Shown here: piece after piece, positions 1-5,483 of the stretch
How the letters are laid out: each line of letters opens with the position of its first letter
Numbering within the stretch: the stretch's first letter is position 1
NCBI GenBank assembly: GCA_023336855.1
Contig: JAMBLK010000306.1
Location: 1-8,389, forward strand
DNA from: Actinomycetes bacterium
Lineage (GTDB): Bacteria; Actinomycetota; Acidimicrobiia; Spongiisociales; UBA5794
DNA: 8,389 bases
Direction of reading: 5' to 3'
The notes under the pieces: model-generated
What the model was told of the DNA's origin: nothing
Database searches by the model: none
Seen by the model: the letters and a program-made list of their open reading frames with translations, nothing else
Made by a program: the position numbers and the translations under genes

Positions 1-783
1 CCCATTCACTGAGTCGCGCCAACGCAGCCATGGGGCAACTGGCTCTAGATCCAGATCCGGTCCCGCTATTCCGATCGTGAACTCCGTCACTCCGAGGGCG
101 CGGAAGTCATCGGCCTCAGCGAGCTGCTCGGGCTTCACTCCGATGGATCGGTCGATGGTCGAGGCGTCGCGACCGACCCTTGCTCCCCACTCGTCGAGCA
201 CTTTCGACTTGTGGGCGATTGTCTCCTGGTTCCCGAACGTGTGCCACACGTCGGCGTGCTCCGCAACGATGCGCAGCGTCACCTTTTCGCCGCCGCCGCC
301 GATCAGGATCGGGATGTGGCGGGTCGGCGGAGGATCGAGTCGTTCGAGCCGGTCCACGATCCGCGACATGGCAGCGTCGAGATCCCGGAGACGGCTCGCT
401 GCCGTTCCGAACTCGTAGCCGTACTCGTCGTAGTCCTTCTCGAACCAACCCGATCCGATCCCGAGGATCAGTCGCCCGTTAGAGATGTGGTCGACGGTTC
501 TGGCCATGTCGGCAAGGAGCTCAGGATTGCGATAGGAGTTGCACGTGACGAGCGCACCGAACTGGATTCGTTCCGTCTGTTCTGCCCAGGCTCCCAGCAT
601 CGTCCAGCATTCGAAGTGCTTCCCCACGTTGGAATCCGGGTCGCCGCCGTAAAGGGGATAGAAGTGATCCCAGTTGTAGACGACGTCGACGCCCATGTCT
701 TCGGCTTGCATGACGGCGGTGCGGATGCCGGCGTAGTCGATGTGCTGCGGGTGGATCTGGACGGCGATTCGGACCGGTCCCAT
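1..783 (-). CDS. LLM-class F420-dependent oxidoreductase (3' end cut off)
   Basis: Luciferase-like monooxygenase (bacterial luciferase superfamily) of the actinobacterial F420-using type. Such enzymes use reduced coenzyme F420 for cytoplasmic hydride transfers; the substrate cannot be read from sequence. The frame is open for 261 codons and leaves the window at base 1 without a stop, so a short C-terminal piece is missing. Visible motifs are the N-terminal beta strand MGPVRIAVQIHP, the family signature YNWDHFYPLYGGDPD (residues 36-50), HFECWTMLGAWAEQT, the strand FGALVTCNSYRNP, the cofactor-site-like NGRLILGIGSGWFEKDYDEYG and later HIPILIGGGGEKVTLRIVAEHADVWH. The ATG at 783-781 is supported by a GAGGAGG Shine-Dalgarno (plus-strand 791-797), 7 nt upstream. 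It is transcribed divergently from the acetyltransferase. The family is clear; F420 rather than FMN use is inferred from motifs. Confidence 0.9.
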   Translation of the reverse strand, partial: MGPVRIAVQIHPQHIDYAGIRTAVMQAEDMGVDVVYNWDHFYPLYGGDPDSNVGKHFECWTMLGAWAEQTERIQFGALVTCNSYRNPELLADMARTVDHISNGRLILGIGSGWFEKDYDEYGYEFGTAASRLRDLDAAMSRIVDRLERLDPPPTRHIPILIGGGGEKVTLRIVAEHADVWHTFGNQETIAHKSKVLDEWGARVGRDASTIDRSIGVKPEQLAEADDFRALGVTEFTIGIAGPDLDLEPVAPWLRWRDSVNG

Positions 784-790
784 TGGGAAA

Positions 791-797
791 CCTCCTC
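791..797 (-). promoter_or_regulatory. Strong Shine-Dalgarno of the F420 oxidoreductase gene
   Basis: On the minus strand this reads GAGGAGG and ends 7 nt before the ATG at 783. It fixes the start of the oxidoreductase and shows that the divergent 78-bp spacer (784-861) serves a leadered gene on this side. Confidence 0.8.
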
Positions 798-848
798 GGG
801 GCGTTCGGGGGCATCGTATCTTCGTCGTGCTCGTTGCACGACGGTCGG

Positions 849-854
849 TAATCT
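849..854 (+). promoter_or_regulatory. Candidate -10 box for leaderless transcription of the acetyltransferase
   Basis: TAATCT lies 7 nt before the ATG at 862, so transcription would begin at or next to the A of the start codon. No Shine-Dalgarno is present between them. I see no good -35 hexamer at the usual distance. A single hexamer match is weak evidence; the absence of a ribosome-binding site is the stronger part. Confidence 0.3.
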
Positions 855-861
855 CGCGGTC

Positions 862-2082
862 ATGGAGATCACGACACGCCCGATCATCGAAGAGGAGTCG
901 GTTCCGTTTCGCGAGGCCATCATGCTCGGCTTCGGCGAGGACCTGAACGACGAAGAGTTTCCCCCCGAATGGCTCAAAGTCATCCCACTGGACAGAACGG
1001 TCGCAGCGTTCCATGGCGACGTGATCGTCGGGACGTTGGCAGGATTTCCTTTCGACGTCACGGTGCCGGGTGGAGAGCAGATTTCCATGGCGGGGACGAC
1101 GATCGTGACGGTTGCCTCCACGCACCGCCGCCAGGGCGTATTGACCGCGATGATGCGAGACCACGTGAAGGATGGGAGATCTCGGGGCGAGCCGCTGATG
1201 GGACTCTGGGCGTCTGAGAGCCTGATCTACGGCCGGTACGGGTTCGGTGTGGCCTCCGAGAACGAAGAGATCGAGATGGACCAGACACGCGTGTCCGTTG
1301 AGGGGGATGCCGGTTCGATACGCATGATCACAGCGGAGGAGGCGGCTGAGGTCCTGCCCCCTCTGTACGACGTGGAGCGTGCCCGGCGCCCAGGGATGTT
1401 GAGTCGCACGGCGAAGTGGTGGGAGCAGAACCTCTTCTTCGATCCGAAGGCGCGACGACACGGGTTCTCCGCACAGCGGTACCTCGTCCACGAGACGGAT
1501 GGCCGACCCGATGGCTATGCGCTCTTTCGTCAGAAGGCTGATTGGGAGACGGGATTCCCCAACGGAAAGATCCGCATTCGCGAGATCATTGCCAACTCGC
1601 CGTCCGCCCACACGGGGATCTGGCGGTTCGTTACGAGCATCGACCTCTTCCCGCGGGTCGTCTTTTGGAACCTTCCCGTCGATGATCCGTTGCGGTGGAA
1701 GGTCCCCGATCACCGGCGGATCGTTCGCAAACGGTGGGATGCCTTGTACCTCCGAATCCTCGATGTCGTACAGGCCCTGGAGGCCCGCACCTACGGGATG
1801 GATGGGAACCTTCGGTTCAGCATCGACGATCCGTTCATGCCCGATCTCGGGGGGTCGTTCGAACTCGATGTGTCGGATGGCAACGGTTCGTGTCGACGAG
1901 TCAAAGGAGCCGATGGCGATCTCGCTCTCGGCATCGTGGAGCTATCGAGTTTGTACCTCGGTGGAGGCAATGCCCTTGCGATGTCCCTGGCAGGATCGGT
2001 CCGAGGGGACGCCGATTCGATCACCCTGCTCGACCGGATGTTCCGTGGCGACGTAGCGCCGTGGTGTGAAGAAGTGTTCTGA
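862..2082 (+). CDS. Eis-family GNAT N-acetyltransferase
   Basis: A 406-residue protein matching the Eis family in length and layout: an N-terminal GNAT domain, a second degenerate GNAT-like domain and a C-terminal SCP2-like domain. Eis enzymes acetylate amines with acetyl-CoA, and the mycobacterial enzyme modifies aminoglycosides and lysines. The acetyl-CoA loop is VASTHRRQGVLTAMM (84-98), carrying the Q/RxxGxx pattern. WASESLIYGRYGFGVAS (116-132) carries Tyr123, which aligns with the general acid Tyr126 of M. tuberculosis Eis. The protein ends in Phe406, as Eis ends in a Phe whose free carboxylate acts as general base. The SCP2-like region is roughly 300-406. The frame stays open far upstream to 211, but that stretch is antisense to the oxidoreductase gene. 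The first methionine giving the family N-terminus (MEITTRPIIEEE) is at 862. The natural substrate is unknown. Confidence 0.9.
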   Translation: MEITTRPIIEEESVPFREAIMLGFGEDLNDEEFPPEWLKVIPLDRTVAAFHGDVIVGTLAGFPFDVTVPGGEQISMAGTTIVTVASTHRRQGVLTAMMRDHVKDGRSRGEPLMGLWASESLIYGRYGFGVASENEEIEMDQTRVSVEGDAGSIRMITAEEAAEVLPPLYDVERARRPGMLSRTAKWWEQNLFFDPKARRHGFSAQRYLVHETDGRPDGYALFRQKADWETGFPNGKIRIREIIANSPSAHTGIWRFVTSIDLFPRVVFWNLPVDDPLRWKVPDHRRIVRKRWDALYLRILDVVQALEARTYGMDGNLRFSIDDPFMPDLGGSFELDVSDGNGSCRRVKGADGDLALGIVELSSLYLGGGNALAMSLAGSVRGDADSITLLDRMFRGDVAPWCEEVF

Positions 2083-2131
2083 GATCGGCGATCGATGGGA
2101 ACGGAACGCGGCAGGGATGCGTTGTACCGGT

Positions 2132-2204
2132 GAGCGACGGTGCGCCGGGGTGGTTCGGTCTTCCCCACTCCCACTCGTTCCTACCCCGGCGCAACCGGTC
2201 GCTC
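2132..2204. repeat. Large imperfect inverted repeat / stem-loop between eis-like gene and sufB
   Basis: The 20 bases at 2132-2151 are all complementary to 2183-2204 apart from two single-base bulges (A2193, G2197). GAGCGAC pairs with GTCGCTC, GGT with ACC, and GCGCCGGGGT with ACCCCGGCGC. The 31-nt loop (2152-2182) is pyrimidine-rich. It begins 50 bp after the acetyltransferase stop and ends 34 bp before the sufB -10-like box. It may terminate the acetyltransferase transcript, though no T-run follows on the plus strand. A structured RNA or a copy of a dispersed palindrome are alternatives. The structure is seen directly; its function is not. Confidence 0.6.
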
Positions 2205-2237
2205 GAAATCTTCGTCCAACTCGCCCGACGGGCACTG

Positions 2238-2243
2238 TACAAT
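2238..2243 (+). promoter_or_regulatory. Candidate sufB -10 box
   Basis: TACAAT matches the TATAAT consensus at five of six positions in an otherwise GC-rich spacer, placing the transcription start near 2250 and giving a leader of about 34 nt. No convincing -35 hexamer is seen 16-18 bp upstream, so the promoter may depend on an activator or be weak at -35. The sufB Shine-Dalgarno GGAG lies at 2271-2274. Confidence 0.45.
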
Positions 2244-2244
2244 G

Positions 2245-2262
2245 CCACTATGTCGATAGTGG
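2245..2262. promoter_or_regulatory. Perfect palindrome on the predicted sufB start site (operator candidate)
   Basis: CCACTAT-GTCG-ATAGTGG is a perfect 7-4-7 inverted repeat placed right after the -10-like box, spanning about -5 to +13. This is where a dimeric repressor would block transcription. The suf systems of actinobacteria and cyanobacteria are typically controlled by Fe-S-sensing regulators (SufR, or IscR-like Rrf2 proteins) binding inverted repeats at the promoter, so such a regulator is the natural candidate. I cannot assign the site to a specific protein from its bases. It could also form a small hairpin in the 5' leader. Confidence 0.5.
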
Positions 2263-2283
2263 AAATTCAGGGAGCACAGCATC

Positions 2284-3687
2284 ATGACCACCGTTGATCT
2301 CGATCTCGGCTCCTACCAACTCGGTTGGGCAGACGAAGAAGACTACGTCTACAAACCCGAAAAGGGCTTGAGCGAGCAGCTCATCCGTGACATGTCGGGT
2401 ATGAAGAAGGAGCCCGAGTGGATGCTCGAGTTCCGGCTCAAGGCCTACCAACGATTCCTGAGCAAGCCCATGCCGCAGTGGGTCGGTGACGGGGCTCTCA
2501 ACGAGATCGACTTCGACGACATCTACTACTACATCAAGCCGACCGAGGGCCAGGTCAAGGACTGGGACATGGTCCCGGACTCGATCAAAGAGACGTACGA
2601 GAAGCTCGGCATCCCCGAAGCCGAACGCAAGTACCTCGCAGGTGTCACCGCGCAGTACGAGTCCGAGGTGGTTTACCACAGGAACCGGGAGGATCTCGAG
2701 GAACTCGGGGTGCTGTTCACCGACATGGACACCGCCGTTCGGGAGTATCCGGAGATCGTCAAGGAGTACTTCGGGACGATCATCCCTCCTGGCGATAATA
2801 AGTTCGCGGCGCTCAATTCGGCCGTTTGGTCGGGTGGATCATTCATCTACATCCCGCCGGGCGTGCACCTCGATGAACCACTCCAGGCGTACTTCCGCAT
2901 CAATGCCGAGAACATGGGACAGTTCGAGCGGACGCTGATCATCGTCGACAAGGGCGCGTTCGTGCACTACGTCGAAGGCTGCTCGGCCCCCGTCTACTCA
3001 TCTGATTCGCTCCACTCGGCCGTGGTTGAGATCGTCGTCAAGGAAGGCGGTCGTGCCCGCTACTCGACGATCCAGAACTGGTCGAACAACGTGTACAACC
3101 TCGTGACGAAGCGTGCCGTCGCGTACAAGAACGCGACGATGGAATGGGTCGACGGGAACCTGGGCTCGAAGTTCACCGCCAAGTATCCGGCGGTGTGGCT
3201 CATGGAGGAAGGCGCCCACGGGGAGATCCTCTCGATCGCGATGGCCGGCGCCGGTCAGCATCTGGATGCCGGTGCGAAGATCGTTCATGTCGCTCCGAAT
3301 ACGACGTCGCTCATCACATCCAAGTCGATCTCGATCCACGGCGGCCGTGCCGGGTACCGGGGCCTCGTCCGTGTCGAGCCGGGGGCTGAGAACTCCCGCT
3401 CCTTCGTCCGATGCGATGCCCTGATCCTCGACGAGGACTCCCGGTCCGATACGTATCCGTACATGGAGATCGAAGAGTCGAACGTCGACATTGGCCACGA
3501 AGCGACCGTGTCGAAGGTGGGGGAGGACCAACTCTTCTACCTGATGACACGTGGACTCACCGAGGAGCAGGCGACGGCGATGGTCGTGGCCGGGTTCATC
3601 GAGCCCATCGTCAAGGAACTGCCGATGGAGTACGCCGTCGAACTGAATCGACTCGTCGAACTCCAGATGGAAGGCTCGGTCGGCTAG
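2284..3687 (+). CDS. sufB: Fe-S cluster assembly protein SufB
   Basis: Scaffold subunit of the SUF machinery. With SufC and SufD it forms the SufBC2D complex, on which Fe-S clusters are built from sulfur delivered by SufS and SufE/SufU. The 467 residues are typical for SufB and cover the whole family: the helical N-terminus (AYQRFLSKPMPQW, 54-66), the strand IIPPGDNKFAALNSAVWSGG (166-185), the parallel beta-helix core and the C-terminal helices (AMVVAGFIEPIVKELPMEY, 432-450). It has only two cysteines. C233 in VEGCSAP and C377 in SFVRCDALI correspond to E. coli SufB Cys254 and Cys405, the two ends of the proposed sulfur relay. GHEATVSKV (404-412) carries the conserved His-Glu pair. No intein interrupts it, unlike many mycobacterial SufB genes. 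GGAG at 2271-2274 supports this ATG. Unusually, no sufC, sufD, sufS or sufR lies beside it here. Confidence 0.97.
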   Translation: MTTVDLDLGSYQLGWADEEDYVYKPEKGLSEQLIRDMSGMKKEPEWMLEFRLKAYQRFLSKPMPQWVGDGALNEIDFDDIYYYIKPTEGQVKDWDMVPDSIKETYEKLGIPEAERKYLAGVTAQYESEVVYHRNREDLEELGVLFTDMDTAVREYPEIVKEYFGTIIPPGDNKFAALNSAVWSGGSFIYIPPGVHLDEPLQAYFRINAENMGQFERTLIIVDKGAFVHYVEGCSAPVYSSDSLHSAVVEIVVKEGGRARYSTIQNWSNNVYNLVTKRAVAYKNATMEWVDGNLGSKFTAKYPAVWLMEEGAHGEILSIAMAGAGQHLDAGAKIVHVAPNTTSLITSKSISIHGGRAGYRGLVRVEPGAENSRSFVRCDALILDEDSRSDTYPYMEIEESNVDIGHEATVSKVGEDQLFYLMTRGLTEEQATAMVVAGFIEPIVKELPMEYAVELNRLVELQMEGSVG

Positions 3688-3718
3688 CCCGGCTCGTCAG
3701 AAGGTGCCGGCCCGCCGG

Positions 3719-3724
3719 TACGCT
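3719..3724 (+). promoter_or_regulatory. Candidate -10 box for leaderless nucS transcription
   Basis: TACGCT ends 8 nt before the nucS ATG, so the start of transcription would coincide with the start codon. No Shine-Dalgarno lies within 15 nt of the ATG; the only purine-rich run, AAGGTG, ends 26 nt away. The 45-bp gap after sufB also allows read-through, so nucS may be expressed both ways. No clear -35 is visible. Confidence 0.3.
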
Positions 3725-3732
3725 CTCTTCCC

Positions 3733-4392
3733 ATGCGCATCGTTGTCGCTGATTGCACCGTGAACTACGCAGGTCGTCTCGCCGCGCACCTTCCGCGTGC
3801 GACCCGACTGATCATCATCAAGGCAGACGGATCACTCCTCATCCATGCCGAAGCGGGCGCCTACAAGCCCCTGAACTGGATGAACGCCCCGAACCACCTC
3901 GTTGAGGAAGATGGGCGGTGGTTCATCACGAACGGCAAGTCGGAGCAGCTCACGATCGATCTGCACGAGATCCACATGGACACGACCGTCGAACTGGGGG
4001 ATGATCCCGGATTGCAGAAAGACGGGGTCGAACTCGAGCTGCAGCGCCTGCTCTCCGAGCAACCGGAGGCGATCGAGGAGGGCATGATGCTCATTCGCAG
4101 GGAGTATCCGACGCCGGTGGGCCCGGTGGACCTGCTTTGTCGTGACGCGGCAGGAGCGACCGTTGCGATCGAGATCAAACGCCGGGGTGAGATCGACGGC
4201 GTCGAACAGCTCACCAGATACCTCGAGTTCCTTAACCGCGACGAGCGCCTGGCCCCGGTGCGAGGAATCCTCGTAGCCCAGTCAGTGAAGCGCCAAGCAA
4301 GAACCCTTGCCGCCGACCGAGGAATAGGCTGGGCGGAAGTGGACTACGAACAGCTGAGAGGCGCGGACACGGACATCCTGAGGCTGTTCTGA
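3733..4392 (+). CDS. nucS: Mismatch-specific endonuclease NucS/EndoMS
   Basis: Endonuclease that cuts both strands at mismatched bases, providing the non-canonical mismatch repair of archaea and of actinobacteria that lack MutS-MutL. The 219 residues equal the usual actinobacterial length. The N-terminal DNA-binding and dimerisation domain covers about 1-105 (IVVADCTVNYAGRL; MNAPNHL at 50-56). The C-terminal RecB-like nuclease domain shows GPVDLLCRD (130-138) with Asp133, AIEIKRRG (145-152) with Glu147 and Lys149, and VEQLTRYLEFL (157-167) with Gln159 and Tyr163. These form the D-ExK-QxxxY metal-binding set and appear intact. The last residues, DILRLF, resemble a DnaN sliding-clamp motif; the C. 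glutamicum enzyme is known to be stimulated by the clamp. The ATG at 3733 gives the normal family N-terminus and probably starts a leaderless message. It converges on the sigma factor gene. Confidence 0.96.
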   Translation: MRIVVADCTVNYAGRLAAHLPRATRLIIIKADGSLLIHAEAGAYKPLNWMNAPNHLVEEDGRWFITNGKSEQLTIDLHEIHMDTTVELGDDPGLQKDGVELELQRLLSEQPEAIEEGMMLIRREYPTPVGPVDLLCRDAAGATVAIEIKRRGEIDGVEQLTRYLEFLNRDERLAPVRGILVAQSVKRQARTLAADRGIGWAEVDYEQLRGADTDILRLF

Positions 4393-4410
4393 GCCAGCTA
4401 CTTCCCAGGC

Positions 4411-4437
4411 GAGTACTCAGTACCAGTACTCAGTACC
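4411..4437. repeat. 13-bp perfect tandem duplication, AGTACT-rich
   Basis: AGTACTCAGTACC occurs twice in direct succession (4412-4424 and 4425-4437). Because AGTACT is self-complementary, the array can also fold: GAGTACT (4411-4417) pairs with AGTACTC (4425-4431) around a 7-nt loop. It sits between the convergent nucS and sigma genes. A related element lies at the other convergent junction (7661-7735), with the 9-mer AGTACTGGT shared on opposite strands. Confidence 0.85.
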
Positions 4438-4452
4438 GGCGACGGAGTCGCC
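4438..4452. terminator. Hairpin immediately after the sigma factor stop codon
   Basis: GGCGAC-GGA-GTCGCC forms a perfect 6-bp GC-rich stem with a 3-nt loop. It abuts the sigma stop codon (minus strand, 4455-4453) and lies 45 bp past the nucS stop. No T-run follows on either strand, so a classical intrinsic terminator is not complete. With the adjacent foldable AGTACT array it may act as a bidirectional terminator or 3'-end stabiliser. Confidence 0.4.
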
Positions 4453-5382
4453 CTACAGCAATGACTTCAGGTCGTAGAGGGCGCTGGGGTGGCGGAGTTT
4501 TCCAAGGGCACGATTCTCGATCTGACGGACTCGTTCCCTCGTGATCCCGAGTTCTGCGCCGACGCTGGAGAGCGTCCGCGGCGGGTTGCCACCGATCCCG
4601 AAGCGCATGATGAGCACATTGCACTCCCGCTCTTCGAGCACGCCCAGTGCCTTGGAGACCTCTTCGCACCGGGCGACTTCGGCCACGACGGTGAATGGAT
4701 CGGGTGTCGCCTCATCCTCAACGAAGTCGCCGAGTTGAGCGTCACCCTCTTCTCCGACCGGTCGGTCGAGAGAGATCGTGTCTCCCGGCGTGGTCTGTGC
4801 CATCTCGATGCGGTCCTCGGCGAGGCCGCTCACTTCAGCGATCTCGGCGACGGTCGGTGCTCTGCGGAATTGCTCCTGGAGAGTCAGTTCGGTCTCTTGC
4901 ACGGTGCGGACGACATCGACCATGTGAACCGGCAGTCGGATCGTCCTGCCCTGGTTCCCCAAACCGCGGGTGATCGATTGACGGATCCACCAGGTGGCGT
5001 ACGTCGAGAACTTGAATCCCTTGCGCCAGTCGAATTTCTCGACGGCGCGAATGAGGCCGAGGTTGCCTTCCTGGATGAGGTCGAGCAAGTCGAGGCCACG
5101 TCCCGCGTAGCGCTTCGCGATCGAGACGACGAGTCGGAGGTTCGAGCGGATGAAGATGTCCTTCGCCTCATCAGCCATCTCGACCATTCGGTACAGCGAA
5201 GCCCGCTCAGCTGCCTCAACCGGATCGCCGGACTCGAGTCGGCGCTGTGCCTTCTTGCCCGTCTCCATCGTTCGCGCGAGTCGGACCTCATCTTCGGCTT
5301 CGAGTAGGCCGTGATCAGAAACTTGTCCAAGATATCGACCAACAGCATCCGCTGCTGCGGTCTCTCGTCCTCGATCAGCCAT
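4453..5382 (-). CDS. Sigma-70 family RNA polymerase sigma factor, SigB/HrdA-like (group 2)
   Basis: Promoter-recognition subunit of RNA polymerase. The 309 residues lack the long acidic N-terminal extension of a primary sigma factor but keep the rest. Region 1.2 is DAVGRYLGQVSDHGLLEAEDEVRLAR (12-37). Region 2 spans about 72-150 with IRSNLRLVVSIAKRY, GLDLLDLIQEGNLGLIRAVEKFD and the region 2.3-2.4 motif FKFSTYATWWIRQSITR (123-139). Region 3 is about 151-235. Region 4 is about 245-309 with LEERECNVLIMRFG and the helix-turn-helix TLSSVGAELGITRERVRQIENRAL (270-293). This makes it a group 2, primary-like factor, which in actinobacteria usually serves stationary phase or stress. An in-frame ATG exists at 5589, but its extra 69 residues match no sigma region and run over the next gene; GGAGGAGG just before the ATG at 5382 decides the start. 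Whether the genome's main sigma factor is elsewhere cannot be seen here. Confidence 0.95.
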   Translation of the reverse strand: MADRGRETAAADAVGRYLGQVSDHGLLEAEDEVRLARTMETGKKAQRRLESGDPVEAAERASLYRMVEMADEAKDIFIRSNLRLVVSIAKRYAGRGLDLLDLIQEGNLGLIRAVEKFDWRKGFKFSTYATWWIRQSITRGLGNQGRTIRLPVHMVDVVRTVQETELTLQEQFRRAPTVAEIAEVSGLAEDRIEMAQTTPGDTISLDRPVGEEGDAQLGDFVEDEATPDPFTVVAEVARCEEVSKALGVLEERECNVLIMRFGIGGNPPRTLSSVGAELGITRERVRQIENRALGKLRHPSALYDLKSLL

Positions 5383-5387
5383 GCGCT

Positions 5388-5395
5388 CCTCCTCC
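5388..5395 (-). promoter_or_regulatory. Shine-Dalgarno that sets the sigma factor start
   Basis: The minus strand reads GGAGGAGG, 5 nt before the ATG at 5382, inside a purine run (GGGGAGGAGGAG). It supports the 309-residue product over the longer frame. Confidence 0.8.
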
Positions 5396-5397
5396 CC

Positions 5398-5411
5398 CTC
5401 TCCGTGGAGAG
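5398..5411. promoter_or_regulatory. Palindrome in the sigma factor leader
   Basis: CTCTCC-GT-GGAGAG is a perfect inverted repeat 2 bp upstream of the sigma Shine-Dalgarno. In the minus-strand transcript it gives a 5-bp hairpin (CUCUC-CACG-GAGAG). The CUCUC arm could alternatively pair with the purine-rich ribosome-binding region. It could also be a protein-binding site in the 101-bp divergent spacer (5383-5483). Confidence 0.35.
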
Positions 5412-5431
5412 AGCTGTTTGAACTTATCACG

Positions 5432-5444
5432 CATGGGCGCCATG
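5432..5444. promoter_or_regulatory. Small palindrome in the divergent sigma/lipoprotein spacer
   Basis: CATGG-GCG-CCATG is a 5-3-5 inverted repeat in the middle of the spacer between the divergent sigma and lipoprotein genes, where an operator acting on either could sit. It overlaps an alternative in-frame ATG of the lipoprotein at 5433. Being short, it may be chance. Confidence 0.25.
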
Positions 5445-5483
5445 AGCAATGGTTCATTACGCTTTCCTGGCCGACGGGCATCC

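Noticed and set aside
211..861. Open frame upstream of the Eis-like gene, making a 623-residue protein
   Set aside because: The added 217 residues lie antisense to the F420 oxidoreductase, match no family, and the Eis N-terminus begins cleanly at 862.
2083..2283. Small protein gene in the 201-bp gap before sufB
   Set aside because: Open frames there are shadows overlapping neighbouring genes, without a ribosome-binding site or recognisable product; the gap is explained by inverted repeats and promoter elements.
2284..3687. Possible intein in sufB, as in mycobacteria
   Set aside because: The frame translates as a continuous 467-residue SufB without insertion at conserved sites.
3688..3732. 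Terminator between sufB and nucS
   Set aside because: Only very short self-complementary CCGG-type words are present, with no stem longer than 4 bp and no T-run.
4411..4437. CRISPR array or att site
   Set aside because: The repeat unit is only 13 bp with no spacer between copies, and there are no cas, integrase or tRNA genes nearby.
4489..5307. 272-codon open frame on the plus strand
   Set aside because: It is the antisense shadow of the sigma factor gene; high GC keeps opposite frames open and the product resembles nothing known.
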